Source: JAJDNW01 sp039714495 (GTDB lineage Bacteria > Desulfobacterota > Desulfobacteria > Desulfobacterales > B30-G6). From it: a DNA stretch of 64,000 nt. Below, piece by piece: positions 8,810-17,390 of this stretch. The notes beneath the pieces are model-generated. The model had not been told where the DNA came from. It searched no databases and saw only the letters and a program-made list of their open reading frames with translations. The stretch is taken from positions 1 to 64,000 of the forward strand of contig JBDLJD010000001.1 in assembly GCA_039714495.1 (NCBI GenBank), written 5' to 3'. The first letter of the stretch is position 1, and the number at the start of each line of letters is the position of its first letter. The position numbers and the translations under genes were made by a program.

Positions 8810-11800
8810 ACGCTATTTTTCACGGCAGTCAGCCAGCAAAGTTCCCCCTGGCCTCCGGAAGTGAAGGTTTGTTCCACCCTGAAGTGCGCCTCCTCCAGCA
8901 TGGCCTTGAAGGTGTCGTCGGTACGGTAAAAAGATGGCACACGGCTCAGCCGGAGCCTGAATTCTTCAATCCAGTATAAAACAGGAACGCGTCTTTTCGG
9001 CGGAACCGTTACCCGGATGATCAGGCGACCCTTGTTTTTCAGGCAGTCATAAAGGCTGTGTAGGGTCTGCTGCAGGGCCCGGTCATGTAGATAATGGGCA
9101 ATGTCAAGCATTACAACAAGGTCGGCCGATTCAGAAAGGGCGGGTATCTCCGGCGCAGCACTGACGCTTATCCGGGCTCTTTTGCCGGTTACCCTTCTAG
9201 CAACACGAATCCGGTCTGCGTCGGGATCGATGGCCACCACCTCGGCCTCTGGAAAATATTCCAGCATCCAGGCGGTCTGTATGCCGTATCCGCATCCAAT
9301 GTCCATGACAGTCCGGGCGCCTTGGGACGTATTTAAAAGGTCCGGCAGTTCTGCAAACATGGGGTCGAAACGCATTTTAAATCGTGCAAACAAGCGCGGG
9401 TATGCCTCCAGCATGCAATAGCGCTGCATTACCCGCTTTTGGATACCCCCTGATACCGGCTTTTGCATACGCCTGCGTTTTAGCGCTTTTAGAAGCGGCG
9501 GCAATATGACAAAGGCGCCGATCAGCGCATAGCTGATGCCCAGCAGCAGGGATAATCCAGCACTTCTCAAAAGGGAGTGCCGGGCGGTGCTCAACACACC
9601 GAACCCGATGATGGTGGATACCCCGGCCAGAAACACCGTCATGCGGATCAAACCGTGGTGGGGGTGTTCCACATCGTCGTAGCGCTGATAGGAGCGCACC
9701 AAAAACAGCGCATAGTCGACCCCCATGCCGATGATGATGATGGCCAGCATCAGGGAGGGTATGTCCAGGGGCCGTCCCATAAGCTTCAGGCTCCCCAATG
9801 TGCAGACCAGCGCGAACGCCACCGGCAGAAGGGCGATCAGGGTCAAGGGAAGGTCCACGAAATATAACAGCAATAGGATGAAAACGCTCAACCCGATAAT
9901 GGCCAGCATCTTAGTGAAGGTTACAAACAGGAGCTGCCCGAGCCGTTCTGAAAACAATTCAGGGTCGAAAAATATTCCCAGGCTTCCGTATGTATCGATA
10001 AACGCTTCGGCATCATAGCTTTTCCCGGTGGTCAACCCGCTGACCTGCCGCCAGGTTTTTGTTTCCGCATCTTGGCCGATGCCCAGAATGCGGAAATATT
10101 CCTGCGGTACGGTCATGGCTGCAACAGGGGGCATTTCTGCCGCCAGCATTTTAAAAAACGGGTCAAACGCATCCGCAGCAAAACCCAGATCAGCAGAGGC
10201 CTTGTGCATAAGGTCTTCAAGCGCCGCCCGGCGTTGAACGCTCCAGAATGCTTTCCAGGCGGCAAAGTTGTCCTGCTGCCGCTGCCTGCCCGGAAATAGC
10301 ATGGAGGGCACAAAACCAGCGGAAAGGCTTCCGGCCTGCCGCTCCCGGGTGATCATGCCGGCTACCTGATCCCCTTTGTCCTGCAATGCCTTAAGGGTGT
10401 CGCCTGTGGTCATAAGATAGACCTTGTTGAGCGCGCTACCCCAAACCCTGGAAATCGTTTCCTCTGCAGCCTTGGTTTCCGCGCTCACCGTATTCATGCT
10501 TTCAAGGCTGACATTGAAATCCGGCTTGATGAAAAAGAGCATGGCCACCCCGAATGCCAGGGCCGCCACAAGGCCTTTGGTGCCGGACCGGGAAAACATG
10601 CCCACCACGCCATGGAGAGGCATCCGCCTTGTCCGGGCCGCCTGCATTTCGGAAAAAATGCGGGGAAAGATGGTATGCACAAAAAGAAACGAAAAGGCGA
10701 TGCCCAGGGCCGTGAACTGGCCTAGCTGCTCCAGAATGGGAAACCCGCTGACAATGAGGGCGGCAAAGGCGCCCATGGTGGTCAGCGCCGCCACCAGTCC
10801 GACGGCCCGCACCTCTCGGGAAGCCTCTTTGCCGAACGTCCGATGGGGGCGATCCAGAAACAACAAATAGGCGATCCCATGGTCCACGGATATGGAGATA
10901 ATGGCGCCGCCAAACCCAAGCACCATCAGCGATATGGTCTCGTGGATCAATGAATACACACAAAAGGCGGCTGAAGCACCGGCCATGGCCGGCAAAAGGG
11001 ACAGCACCCCGAGATAGGGCCTTGGAAAACTGAAGACCAGCAGCAGCACGATCCCCAGGGTTGCCAGTAGAATGGCGTTGCGCACATCCTGGCGGGCGAT
11101 CAACTCATTGTCCAGAGCTATGCGATAGGCGCCCATGGGCGTAAGGGTAATCGCAAGGCCCTCTTTGCCATAGGTTTTGTTCACGTCATTCGCAATGGTC
11201 TGCATCAACTCGGCAACCTGGCGTGCAAAAGCCGTATCTGTGCTCGATACGGATGAATCCGCCGTCACCAATAGATGCCGCCCGTCTTCAGAGATGATCT
11301 GCTCTTTGTAAATCCTGGCTGAGCGGGTGGGCGCGATGTGCCCCAGCCGTTCCAGGATTATATCTTTCAGGCCCAGGGGGTCACTGGGTATGAAGGCGGA
11401 CTGGCCGATGCCCTTAAGATCGAAAAGAGACGCCTGCACGGCGGACAGTTTGCTCTGAACCGTCTGAGGGTCCAGCAAGGGCTCCACCCGCTGCTGCAGG
11501 TCATCGGCTGAAAACAGCACCGGCATCTGTTCGACAGCATGAAAAGCCAGATCAGGTAAAAAAGATTTGAATTCTTGCAGGCCCACGGTCTTGAACAGCC
11601 CGCTCCGGAGCAGGTGCTCTTCAACACGCCGGCCGTACGCAACCAGGAGATCCGGGTTCTCCTCCGCAAGGCCGATATCGATGATCAACTGGTCCTGAAT
11701 CGGATGATTCTGGAAGATCTGGAGGGCATCGGCGACCACGGGGTCGCCCTGGGGCAGAAAACCGACCACGTCGGCTTCGATCGTAAGGCGCTGCCAACCC

Positions 11801-11871
11801 ACTGCAAACAGAAGTCCAACGATAATCAGCGTTACAATCAAGCGGCGCCAGTATACTGAGGGTTCCATCAT
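8806..11871 (-). CDS. MMPL/RND-type lipid exporter fused to a SAM methyltransferase
   Basis: About 1,021 residues. The first roughly 800 form a two-repeat MMPL/RND transporter: an N-terminal helix, a large periplasmic loop, then clusters of membrane helices containing the SxDHGIAYLLF and GMGVDYALFLVRS segments of the two halves. From about residue 818 a complete class I methyltransferase follows, with the SAM-binding motif VMDIGCGYG near residue 857. In APE loci the exporter (ApeM-like) and methyltransferase (ApeB-like) are separate, so this is an unusual fusion. It probably links tailoring to export at the inner membrane. The start is uncertain: ATG 11871, ATG 11868 and GTG 11928 are all in frame and none has a good ribosome-binding site. 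Confidence 0.82.
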   Translation of the reverse strand: MMEPSVYWRRLIVTLIIVGLLFAVGWQRLTIEADVVGFLPQGDPVVADALQIFQNHPIQDQLIIDIGLAEENPDLLVAYGRRVEEHLLRSGLFKTVGLQEFKSFLPDLAFHAVEQMPVLFSADDLQQRVEPLLDPQTVQSKLSAVQASLFDLKGIGQSAFIPSDPLGLKDIILERLGHIAPTRSARIYKEQIISEDGRHLLVTADSSVSSTDTAFARQVAELMQTIANDVNKTYGKEGLAITLTPMGAYRIALDNELIARQDVRNAILLATLGIVLLLVFSFPRPYLGVLSLLPAMAGASAAFCVYSLIHETISLMVLGFGGAIISISVDHGIAYLLFLDRPHRTFGKEASREVRAVGLVAALTTMGAFAALIVSGFPILEQLGQFTALGIAFSFLFVHTIFPRIFSEMQAARTRRMPLHGVVGMFSRSGTKGLVAALAFGVAMLFFIKPDFNVSLESMNTVSAETKAAEETISRVWGSALNKVYLMTTGDTLKALQDKGDQVAGMITRERQAGSLSAGFVPSMLFPGRQRQQDNFAAWKAFWSVQRRAALEDLMHKASADLGFAADAFDPFFKMLAAEMPPVAAMTVPQEYFRILGIGQDAETKTWRQVSGLTTGKSYDAEAFIDTYGSLGIFFDPELFSERLGQLLFVTFTKMLAIIGLSVFILLLLYFVDLPLTLIALLPVAFALVCTLGSLKLMGRPLDIPSLMLAIIIIGMGVDYALFLVRSYQRYDDVEHPHHGLIRMTVFLAGVSTIIGFGVLSTARHSLLRSAGLSLLLGISYALIGAFVILPPLLKALKRRRMQKPVSGGIQKRVMQRYCMLEAYPRLFARFKMRFDPMFAELPDLLNTSQGARTVMDIGCGYGIQTAWMLEYFPEAEVVAIDPDADRIRVARRVTGKRARISVSAAPEIPALSESADLVVMLDIAHYLHDRALQQTLHSLYDCLKNKGRLIIRVTVPPKRRVPVLYWIEEFRLRLSRVPSFYRTDDTFKAMLEEAHFRVEQTFTSGGQGELCWLTAVKNSV

Positions 11872-11911
11872 GAAAAACGATTGCCTGCCACTTATGAATA
11901 GAGTATTAAAA

Positions 11912-11936
11912 ATAAAATCGTGTGCCACGATTTTAT
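11912..11936. promoter_or_regulatory. 25-bp perfect palindrome before the exporter gene
   Basis: Arms ATAAAATCGTG and CACGATTTTAT (11 bp each) surround TGC. It lies just upstream of the exporter start and spans the alternative GTG codon. A palindrome with the same outer arms and the same 11-base core length is at 17341-17367. It could be an operator or an RNA hairpin in the leader. Confidence 0.45.
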
Positions 11937-12069
11937 GAAACGCGACGATGTTGCTCCCATACGAAAGGCTAAAATTCCTATTTTTGCAGCATGCTGAAGG
12001 GCAATTCGGAATTTTTCTCCGGAATCATTCGCGGGCATCGATCTTTCGTTAAAAATAATCTTAATCTAA

Positions 12070-12429
12070 ATGCCAAGTCTCATCGAACGCATATCTCGGA
12101 CTGAATACATCCGGTCTGCCATCGCCGAAAAGGCGGATTTAAGCGCCTTCAAGGCCAGACCTACGCTTCGCATTAAACTGGGCATAGCTCTCGTCTTTAT
12201 CAGCTATGTCATCGCCTGGCCTGCCATTGCCGTGCTGGGTTATATTTCCGTTTCAATTGACAAGGCTTGGATACTCGCTGTTGGTGGCCCCCTGCTCTAT
12301 GGTTTTTCCCATCTGGTATTTATGCTGGGCATGTATCTTGCCGGAGCCAACTATGTTAAAATACTGCTGCGCTGGGCCGCCCGGGTCTTCGTGGAAAAAA
12401 GGATGCACAGCCACCCGGATGAATCCTAA
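12070..12429 (+). CDS. Small membrane protein, unknown function
   Basis: A 119-residue protein with about three predicted membrane segments (LGIALVFISYVIAWPAIAVLGYI, WILAVGGPLLYGFSHLVF, and the following GMYLAG stretch), an N-terminal charged region and a basic C-terminus. I do not recognise the family. It lies on the plus strand between minus-strand locus genes, convergent with the dehydratase at 12472. No clear ribosome-binding site is seen. It may be a membrane accessory of the lipid locus. Confidence 0.6.
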   Translation: MPSLIERISRTEYIRSAIAEKADLSAFKARPTLRIKLGIALVFISYVIAWPAIAVLGYISVSIDKAWILAVGGPLLYGFSHLVFMLGMYLAGANYVKILLRWAARVFVEKRMHSHPDES

Positions 12430-12471
12430 ACGCTTTTAGACAGATGACGGCATTGCACGCCTGCGAGATAC

Positions 12472-12831
12472 TCATTTACTGTGGTTTTTACTTTTCAGCC
12501 GCATCACACCGCTGCACACCAGATCGCCCTGAATCTTAATGTGAAACGAATATGCACCCGCCTCTTTGTCCAATGGTACGGCAACAACCGTCAAAAGATC
12601 GTCCAGTCGCACAATTCGCTTAAACCTGACCCGGTTTACGCTAGATACCCCTAGTTCGCTTTCAGACACTTTTTGTATAACATCGAATACCATGCTGATC
12701 TGAGCCAAACCCGGTAAAACCGGCTCGCCAGGGAAGTGCCCGTCAAACCAGCGCGAATCACCCGGAACCTGAATGACGGCCCTGATTCCACTTTCTGCTT
12801 TGCTTTCTATTTCAATCAACCGGTACCACAT
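12472..12831 (-). CDS. Hot-dog 3-hydroxyacyl-ACP dehydratase (ApeI/FabZ-like)
   Basis: A 119-residue single hot-dog domain with the FabZ-type active-site stretch WFDGHFPGEPVLPGLAQ, containing the catalytic His. The acidic residue usually found on the central helix is not obvious. It would dehydrate beta-hydroxyacyl-ACP to the enoyl form during chain extension. The length and motif match ApeI-type dehydratases of aryl-polyene loci. It is directly downstream of the radical SAM gene at 12910, with a dispersed repeat in the gap. Confidence 0.82.
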   Translation of the reverse strand: MWYRLIEIESKAESGIRAVIQVPGDSRWFDGHFPGEPVLPGLAQISMVFDVIQKVSESELGVSSVNRVRFKRIVRLDDLLTVVAVPLDKEAGAYSFHIKIQGDLVCSGVMRLKSKNHSK

Positions 12832-12874
12832 TATTCTAAACTTCTATCTGAAATCGGAATATCGTTCAACTTAA

Positions 12875-12910
12875 CTATTCCTTGCTATGTTGTTTATGCA
12901 GCTTTGGGGT
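12875..12910. repeat. 36-bp dispersed post-stop repeat, copy 1
   Basis: Matches 38209-38244 at 32 of 36 bases. Read on the minus strand, it follows directly after the stop codon of the radical SAM gene, exactly as the second copy follows the ABC permease stop. Confidence 0.6.
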
Positions 12911-14265
12911 CAGCTCAATCGGATCAAGTATTCCCACATGGGGCCGGTGTGGCCACGCCGGTAGAGACGCTGTATGATGTCGGCCGTGTCTTCCCCGCCG
13001 GACCCGGTAATCCAGTTGATGCGCCCGGCCGCTTTTTCGTGCAATTTCTCAACGATCTCCTCCGAACCGATCATGGGAGAACGGTAAAAAACCGGATCCA
13101 GTATACTGCTGTCCGCCTGGACCTGACCTTCTTGCAGGGCGATACGGTACAGTTCGGTCCCGGGGTATATGCGCATGCCGCAAAAAAAGAACAGAGCCGA
13201 CTTTTCCAAGGTATCGGCTTTGTCCAGGGTTTCCGCCAGCGTACGTTTGTCTTCCCCGACCCCGCCCAGCAGAAAATAATGCGCCACATACAGGCCGGCA
13301 TCAACGGCTTCCTGATGGACCTGAAATACCAGCTGGTCCCGGAATGGTTTGCGGTAGGCCTTGAGTACCGCATTCGATAGTGAATCGGTGCCGAATTCCA
13401 CGTGGGTCAGGCCAGCTTCCGCCATGACCTTAAAATAATCCTCTGGCTGTTTGAGGGGGGTGAAAAAGGCCCCCCAGGGCAGGCTGACGCCATATTTTTT
13501 AAACGCCCTTGCCACGGCCAGGCTGTGGTCGATATCGGCATTGAACACCGAATCGGTGATAAAAAAATACTCGGCACCGCTCTCCTGCAGCTCGCGGGCC
13601 GCCCTGGCGGCAGCATCCGGATCGGTCAACCGCAAACGCTGGCCTTCAATACGGGGGTAGGTGCAATAAATACATTTAAAATGACAACCGCGCTTGGTCT
13701 GCAGGTTCAGCATGCCCCCATTTTTCAGATAGAACTGCCGGCAAGCCATGTCCGGGGCCAGCCGGTTTGATATATCCCCGTCCCAGGGTTCGGGAACATC
13801 CGCATGGCCGCCTTTTGTGATGACGCCGGTCAGTCGTGCGGTATCCTGGTTCTCCTCAAGAGCGCTCAACAGCGGTGCCAGCCTTTCGCCCTCACCCACA
13901 ACGCCGAAATCAGCGCCCAGCGCCTGCATGGTTTCTGCCGGAAATATGGTAAACCCGCTGCCGCCCAGTACAAGTTGCGCGGGGCTTTGACTGCGGATGA
14001 CCTTCACGAGATCTTGATACTGTCCGATGAAGCCCCTTGGGTCCGTCGTGTCGGTGTTGTCGATATTGCGCAGTGAGAGCCCGATGATATCCGGTGAAAA
14101 TGCGTTTATGGTGGATTTCAACCCTTCATAGCCATCCCCGTTGTTCAAGTCGGCTATACGCACCTCGTGCTGCCCGGCAATGGCGCCGGCCACGTAATCC
14201 AGGCCCAGAGGGTAAACAGGGTAAGGCTCCATCAGTGTATTGGTTGCCACAAGCAGTACTTTCAT
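12910..14265 (-). CDS. Cobalamin-type radical SAM enzyme of the lipid locus
   Basis: A 451-residue protein. An N-terminal Rossmann-like B12-binding domain (residues 1-150, with VLGGSGFTIFPAE and FGVVGEGE) lacks the DxHxxG motif. The radical SAM motif follows as C194-x3-C198-x2-C201 (RGCHFKCIYC), then a TIM-barrel. This is the BchE/HpnR-like architecture whose members methylate, cyclise or rearrange unactivated carbons. Its start overlaps the stop of the KS-KS' gene by four bases, placing it firmly inside the lipid pathway. The reaction is unknown; methylation or cyclisation of the acyl/polyene chain is a guess. Confidence 0.82.
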   Translation of the reverse strand: MKVLLVATNTLMEPYPVYPLGLDYVAGAIAGQHEVRIADLNNGDGYEGLKSTINAFSPDIIGLSLRNIDNTDTTDPRGFIGQYQDLVKVIRSQSPAQLVLGGSGFTIFPAETMQALGADFGVVGEGERLAPLLSALEENQDTARLTGVITKGGHADVPEPWDGDISNRLAPDMACRQFYLKNGGMLNLQTKRGCHFKCIYCTYPRIEGQRLRLTDPDAAARAARELQESGAEYFFITDSVFNADIDHSLAVARAFKKYGVSLPWGAFFTPLKQPEDYFKVMAEAGLTHVEFGTDSLSNAVLKAYRKPFRDQLVFQVHQEAVDAGLYVAHYFLLGGVGEDKRTLAETLDKADTLEKSALFFFCGMRIYPGTELYRIALQEGQVQADSSILDPVFYRSPMIGSEEIVEKLHEKAAGRINWITGSGGEDTADIIQRLYRRGHTGPMWEYLIRLS

Positions 14266-16424
14266 GGATTCATCACCTCGATGGCGGTTATGCAGTTCCC
14301 CAGGCCCACAACCAGAACCCCCTTGGAACCCAGCGCCTTTGGCGCACCAATGCAGAACGACGCGGGGATCTGGCCGTTTATGAGAAGATTGACCGCCATG
14401 GCAACCGCCACAGCCGATGCAGACGCAAACTCACCCGTATGTTTCCGGTAATCGACCACAGCACCCTTGTAGCCCGACATCTCCAGCAGTGCTTTCAGTT
14501 GGCGTTCCGCCATTGTGCGGCATGCGGCCGGGAGTCCCGCCAGAACAATCCCATAGCGCTCATCAATTGCCGGTAGGGTGTCTATTGCCGACCTGCACAC
14601 AGACCGCACATCCATATCCTTGCGGCAGCTTTCGAAAAGCAGGGACCGGATGTACGGCGCCCGGGCGTGCCCTCTTTTGTTGAGATACAAGGCACCGCCC
14701 CCGTCCGCCGGGCCGGCTTTTGTCTTGGCAACCGAATCGTCGAAAAGGGGGGAAAGTTTTTCGTGGTGTTCGTCCGCGCCCACAACCAGAAGGCCGTCCC
14801 GGCAATCCCCGGCCATCAGCTCGGCAGACAAAAGGGCCTGCTCAAAGGAATAATCCCCACCGGTCATGGTCAGATTGGCGCCCCTGGCATCGAACTGCAT
14901 GGCAATCTGCCCGGCCGCGGCATTATGGACGGAACCGACAAAGTCAGTGGGGCTGGGAAACTGTTCGTCTGTTTCAAACAAACGTTCCAGAAAATCAGAG
15001 GTTTCCGATAAGGCACCCCAGCCGGTACCCATAAACACAGCCTCCGGTGTTGGGTCATCGGCAGCGCTTTCGCAAACGTCCCTGGCCAGAGCCAGCGCCA
15101 AGCGGGGAAAGCGTTTAAGCCTTCTGACCGCAGCCTGCGAAAGTTTGGCTGCAATTTCTCCTGTATCCAGAACCCCTTGGCACGTTTTCCCATTGGCAAC
15201 AGCATCCATTGTCGCGCGGGTTCGGCCGGCACCCGTGATGCAGGCATGCCCTATGACACGTAATGATCCTGTGCCCGCTTGCTTTTGCGGCGTCAGTTGC
15301 CCGTCGGGTGATCCAAGGACCAGGGACGCGTTGTTGCCGCCAAAACCGAAAGAATTGGACAGCACCGTATCCACCTGTTTTCGAACGGGCGCCATTACCG
15401 GCGTAAGTTCGAGGGCCGGATCAGGCGTCCTGCAGCCGGTATTCGCCGGAATCACCCCCTCGGAAATGCAGATGGCCGACATCACGGCCTCGATGGCGCC
15501 GGCTGCTGCCAGACTGTGGCCGCTGGCCCCCTTCACCGAGGACAAAAGGGGCATTGCGCTTCCAAAAAGAACCGAAAGCGCCCTGGCTTCAGCAACATCG
15601 TTGTCCTTTGTGCCGGTTCCGTGAAGATTGACATAATCGATATCTGATGGCCTAAGACCGGCATCGTCAAGCGCTGCCCGCATGGCCCTGAGGGCACCCG
15701 CGCCCTCGGGGTGGGGAGCTGCCGGGTGATACGCGTCGCAGGACAATCCCGCACCCAGTATTTCGGCCTGGGCTCCATCGGGTTCGTTTGCCGCCAGCAG
15801 TAAAAGTGCCGCACCTTCGCCCACCGACATCCCGCGGCGGTTGGCATCCAGTGGACGTGCACCGTCAGGATCGATCAGCTGCAGGGCGTTGAAGCCATGA
15901 TAGGTCAAACGACAAAGCGAATCAGCCCCTCCCGCCAGGACCCTTCGGGCTCTGCCCGAGCGCAGCATTTCCAAGGCAAGTTTCAGGGCGGCGGCCCCTG
16001 AGGAGCAGGCTGTTGAAACCGTCAGAGCCGGACCGCGGCATTTGTAAATCCGGGAGACTTCCTCTGCCACCGAGCCGGTGGCATGGCGGCAGTACATGTC
16101 AGGATCTGATACCTGGTCTTTAAGCAGCTTTTCAGAGGATGACAAACCGCCGGTGGTAACCCCCATGACCACTGCATCGGGTGCAGCGCTCACATTGGCC
16201 ATGGCCTGTTCGGCTGCCATGAGAGCAAGTCGATGGGTGCGTGGAAAATTGTCTGCGCCGCCTTGGATGGTGGCTGCCCCCACCGGAAGCGGATGATGGG
16301 AAGCCGTCGAAAAAAGGCTTAGCGGGCCGATTCCACTCCTGTTTTCCAAAAAGGCCTCACGGATTGAACGCCTTCCGGAACCCAGGGCAGTGACGATCCC
16401 CATGCCGATAATGTGTATCCTCAA
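14262..16424 (-). CDS. KS-KS' didomain ketosynthase (active KS fused to degenerate partner)
   Basis: 720 residues in two ketosynthase folds. The first (about 1-375) is a complete KAS-II with C140 in VSTACSSG, H268 in LHGTGTKDND and H303 in KGASGHSLAAAG. The second (about 388-720) keeps the fold but has no nucleophile: the corresponding stretch reads LTMTGGDYSFEQALL, and the His motifs are absent. This resembles a KSalpha-KSbeta/CLF heterodimer joined in one chain. It would extend the acyl or polyene chain on the ACP encoded just upstream (16489). The stop overlaps the radical SAM start (ATGA). Confidence 0.85.
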   Translation of the reverse strand: MRIHIIGMGIVTALGSGRRSIREAFLENRSGIGPLSLFSTASHHPLPVGAATIQGGADNFPRTHRLALMAAEQAMANVSAAPDAVVMGVTTGGLSSSEKLLKDQVSDPDMYCRHATGSVAEEVSRIYKCRGPALTVSTACSSGAAALKLALEMLRSGRARRVLAGGADSLCRLTYHGFNALQLIDPDGARPLDANRRGMSVGEGAALLLLAANEPDGAQAEILGAGLSCDAYHPAAPHPEGAGALRAMRAALDDAGLRPSDIDYVNLHGTGTKDNDVAEARALSVLFGSAMPLLSSVKGASGHSLAAAGAIEAVMSAICISEGVIPANTGCRTPDPALELTPVMAPVRKQVDTVLSNSFGFGGNNASLVLGSPDGQLTPQKQAGTGSLRVIGHACITGAGRTRATMDAVANGKTCQGVLDTGEIAAKLSQAAVRRLKRFPRLALALARDVCESAADDPTPEAVFMGTGWGALSETSDFLERLFETDEQFPSPTDFVGSVHNAAAGQIAMQFDARGANLTMTGGDYSFEQALLSAELMAGDCRDGLLVVGADEHHEKLSPLFDDSVAKTKAGPADGGGALYLNKRGHARAPYIRSLLFESCRKDMDVRSVCRSAIDTLPAIDERYGIVLAGLPAACRTMAERQLKALLEMSGYKGAVVDYRKHTGEFASASAVAVAMAVNLLINGQIPASFCIGAPKALGSKGVLVVGLGNCITAIEVMNP

Positions 16425-16488
16425 CGCCTTCTGTCCTTTAACGGCAGGATCATGACCGCATCTCTATCATGCACAGTGATGAAAAGGG

Positions 16489-16791
16489 TCAGTTGGTCTG
16501 CCCGGAAACGTTTGGATGAATATGTTCGGCCATGGTCTTCAGGCTGGCGAACACTTTGACACCAAGTTCGCGGCTGTCGATTTTCACACCATAATCTTTT
16601 TCTATCATGATCACCATCTCTAAAACATCGATGGAATCAATCCCCAAGCGGCCGCCGACAAGCTGTTCATCCGGTTCGATGTCCTGCGGCTTGACATCCG
16701 GCAGATTTAACAAGTCTACAATTTTGGCTTGAAGTTCATTGATTAGTTTTTCCATTTGCGTTCCAATATCTTTACTTTGTTCCATGTACAT
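16489..16791 (-). CDS. Acyl carrier protein
   Basis: A 100-residue acidic helical protein with the phosphopantetheine attachment motif GIDSIDVLEMV (the Ser in IDS). It holds growing acyl intermediates for the KS, KR and DH enzymes nearby. It is the first gene of a minus-strand group (ACP, KS-KS', radical SAM, dehydratase) and is divergent from the dehydratase/ketoreductase group starting at 16899. Three in-frame ATGs exist near the N-terminus and none has a strong ribosome-binding site, so the start is provisional. A second ACP is at 23231. Confidence 0.85.
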   Translation of the reverse strand: MYMEQSKDIGTQMEKLINELQAKIVDLLNLPDVKPQDIEPDEQLVGGRLGIDSIDVLEMVIMIEKDYGVKIDSRELGVKVFASLKTMAEHIHPNVSGQTN

Positions 16792-16898
16792 AAAAATAGG
16801 GTTTATTGCGCCATTTTTCTATGATAAAACCTGAATCTGGCAGAGTATAAAATCCTGAATCGCTTTTCAATGCTTTTTTATAAAGGATAAATTCCATC

Positions 16899-17345
16899 GT
16901 GGCATCTGTAAATTACAGCATCGAGGACCTTCTGCCCCACCGCAACAGCATGCTGTTGATCGAGGATATTCTGGAGGGAGATCCGAAAACGGCGCTGAGC
17001 AGTGCCGTGGTCAATAAGGACTGGCCTCTATGCGACGGCCATAGTGTCAGCCCTCTGGTCTTGATCGAAGTGGCGGCCCAGACAGCCGGGATCTGCGCCG
17101 GCCTGGCCAGAATCAAGGAACGCGGACCGAACTCTGACAAAAAAAGCTGGCTGGTGGGTATCAAAAGCGCCCGGTTCTTTGTGGAATCCCTGGCATTGAA
17201 AGACAAAATCACCACCCGTGCTGAAAACAGATATGAATATGAAGGGTACCGGCAGATAATGAGTACCTCCCGGGTCGGTTCGAAGGTCGTCGGTGAAGTT
17301 GAGCTGCAGGCCATCCAGGCCGATTCCGAACATTTGCCCGAATAA
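16899..17345 (+). CDS. Hot-dog 3-hydroxyacyl-ACP dehydratase (ApeP-like)
   Basis: A 148-residue hot-dog protein opening with DLLPHRNSMLLIEDI, the FabZ/ApeP-type signature, with a second conserved stretch SPLVLIEVAAQTAG. It starts with GTG, supported by AAAGGA about 12 bases upstream. It would work with the ketoreductase that follows 45 bases downstream. Together with the ApeI-like protein it gives the two-dehydratase set typical of aryl-polyene loci. Its stop codon lies inside the palindrome at 17341-17367. Confidence 0.82.
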   Translation: MASVNYSIEDLLPHRNSMLLIEDILEGDPKTALSSAVVNKDWPLCDGHSVSPLVLIEVAAQTAGICAGLARIKERGPNSDKKSWLVGIKSARFFVESLALKDKITTRAENRYEYEGYRQIMSTSRVGSKVVGEVELQAIQADSEHLPE

Positions 17346-17367
17346 AATTTGGTTCCCAAATTTTATT
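17341..17367. promoter_or_regulatory. 27-bp perfect palindrome between dehydratase and ketoreductase
   Basis: Arms AATAAAATTTGG and CCAAATTTTATT (12 bp) surround TTC and include the dehydratase stop codon. Outer arms and spacing match the palindrome at 11912-11936 while the inner four bases differ but still pair. It could be an operator or an intercistronic hairpin. Confidence 0.45.
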
Positions 17368-17390
17368 GTTTCTAATGGAAGGTTTCTACA

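Noticed and set aside
8806..11928. Exporter start at GTG 11928
   Set aside because: This codon lies inside a perfect palindrome and lacks a ribosome-binding site. ATG 11871 or 11868 is preferred, though also without a strong site.
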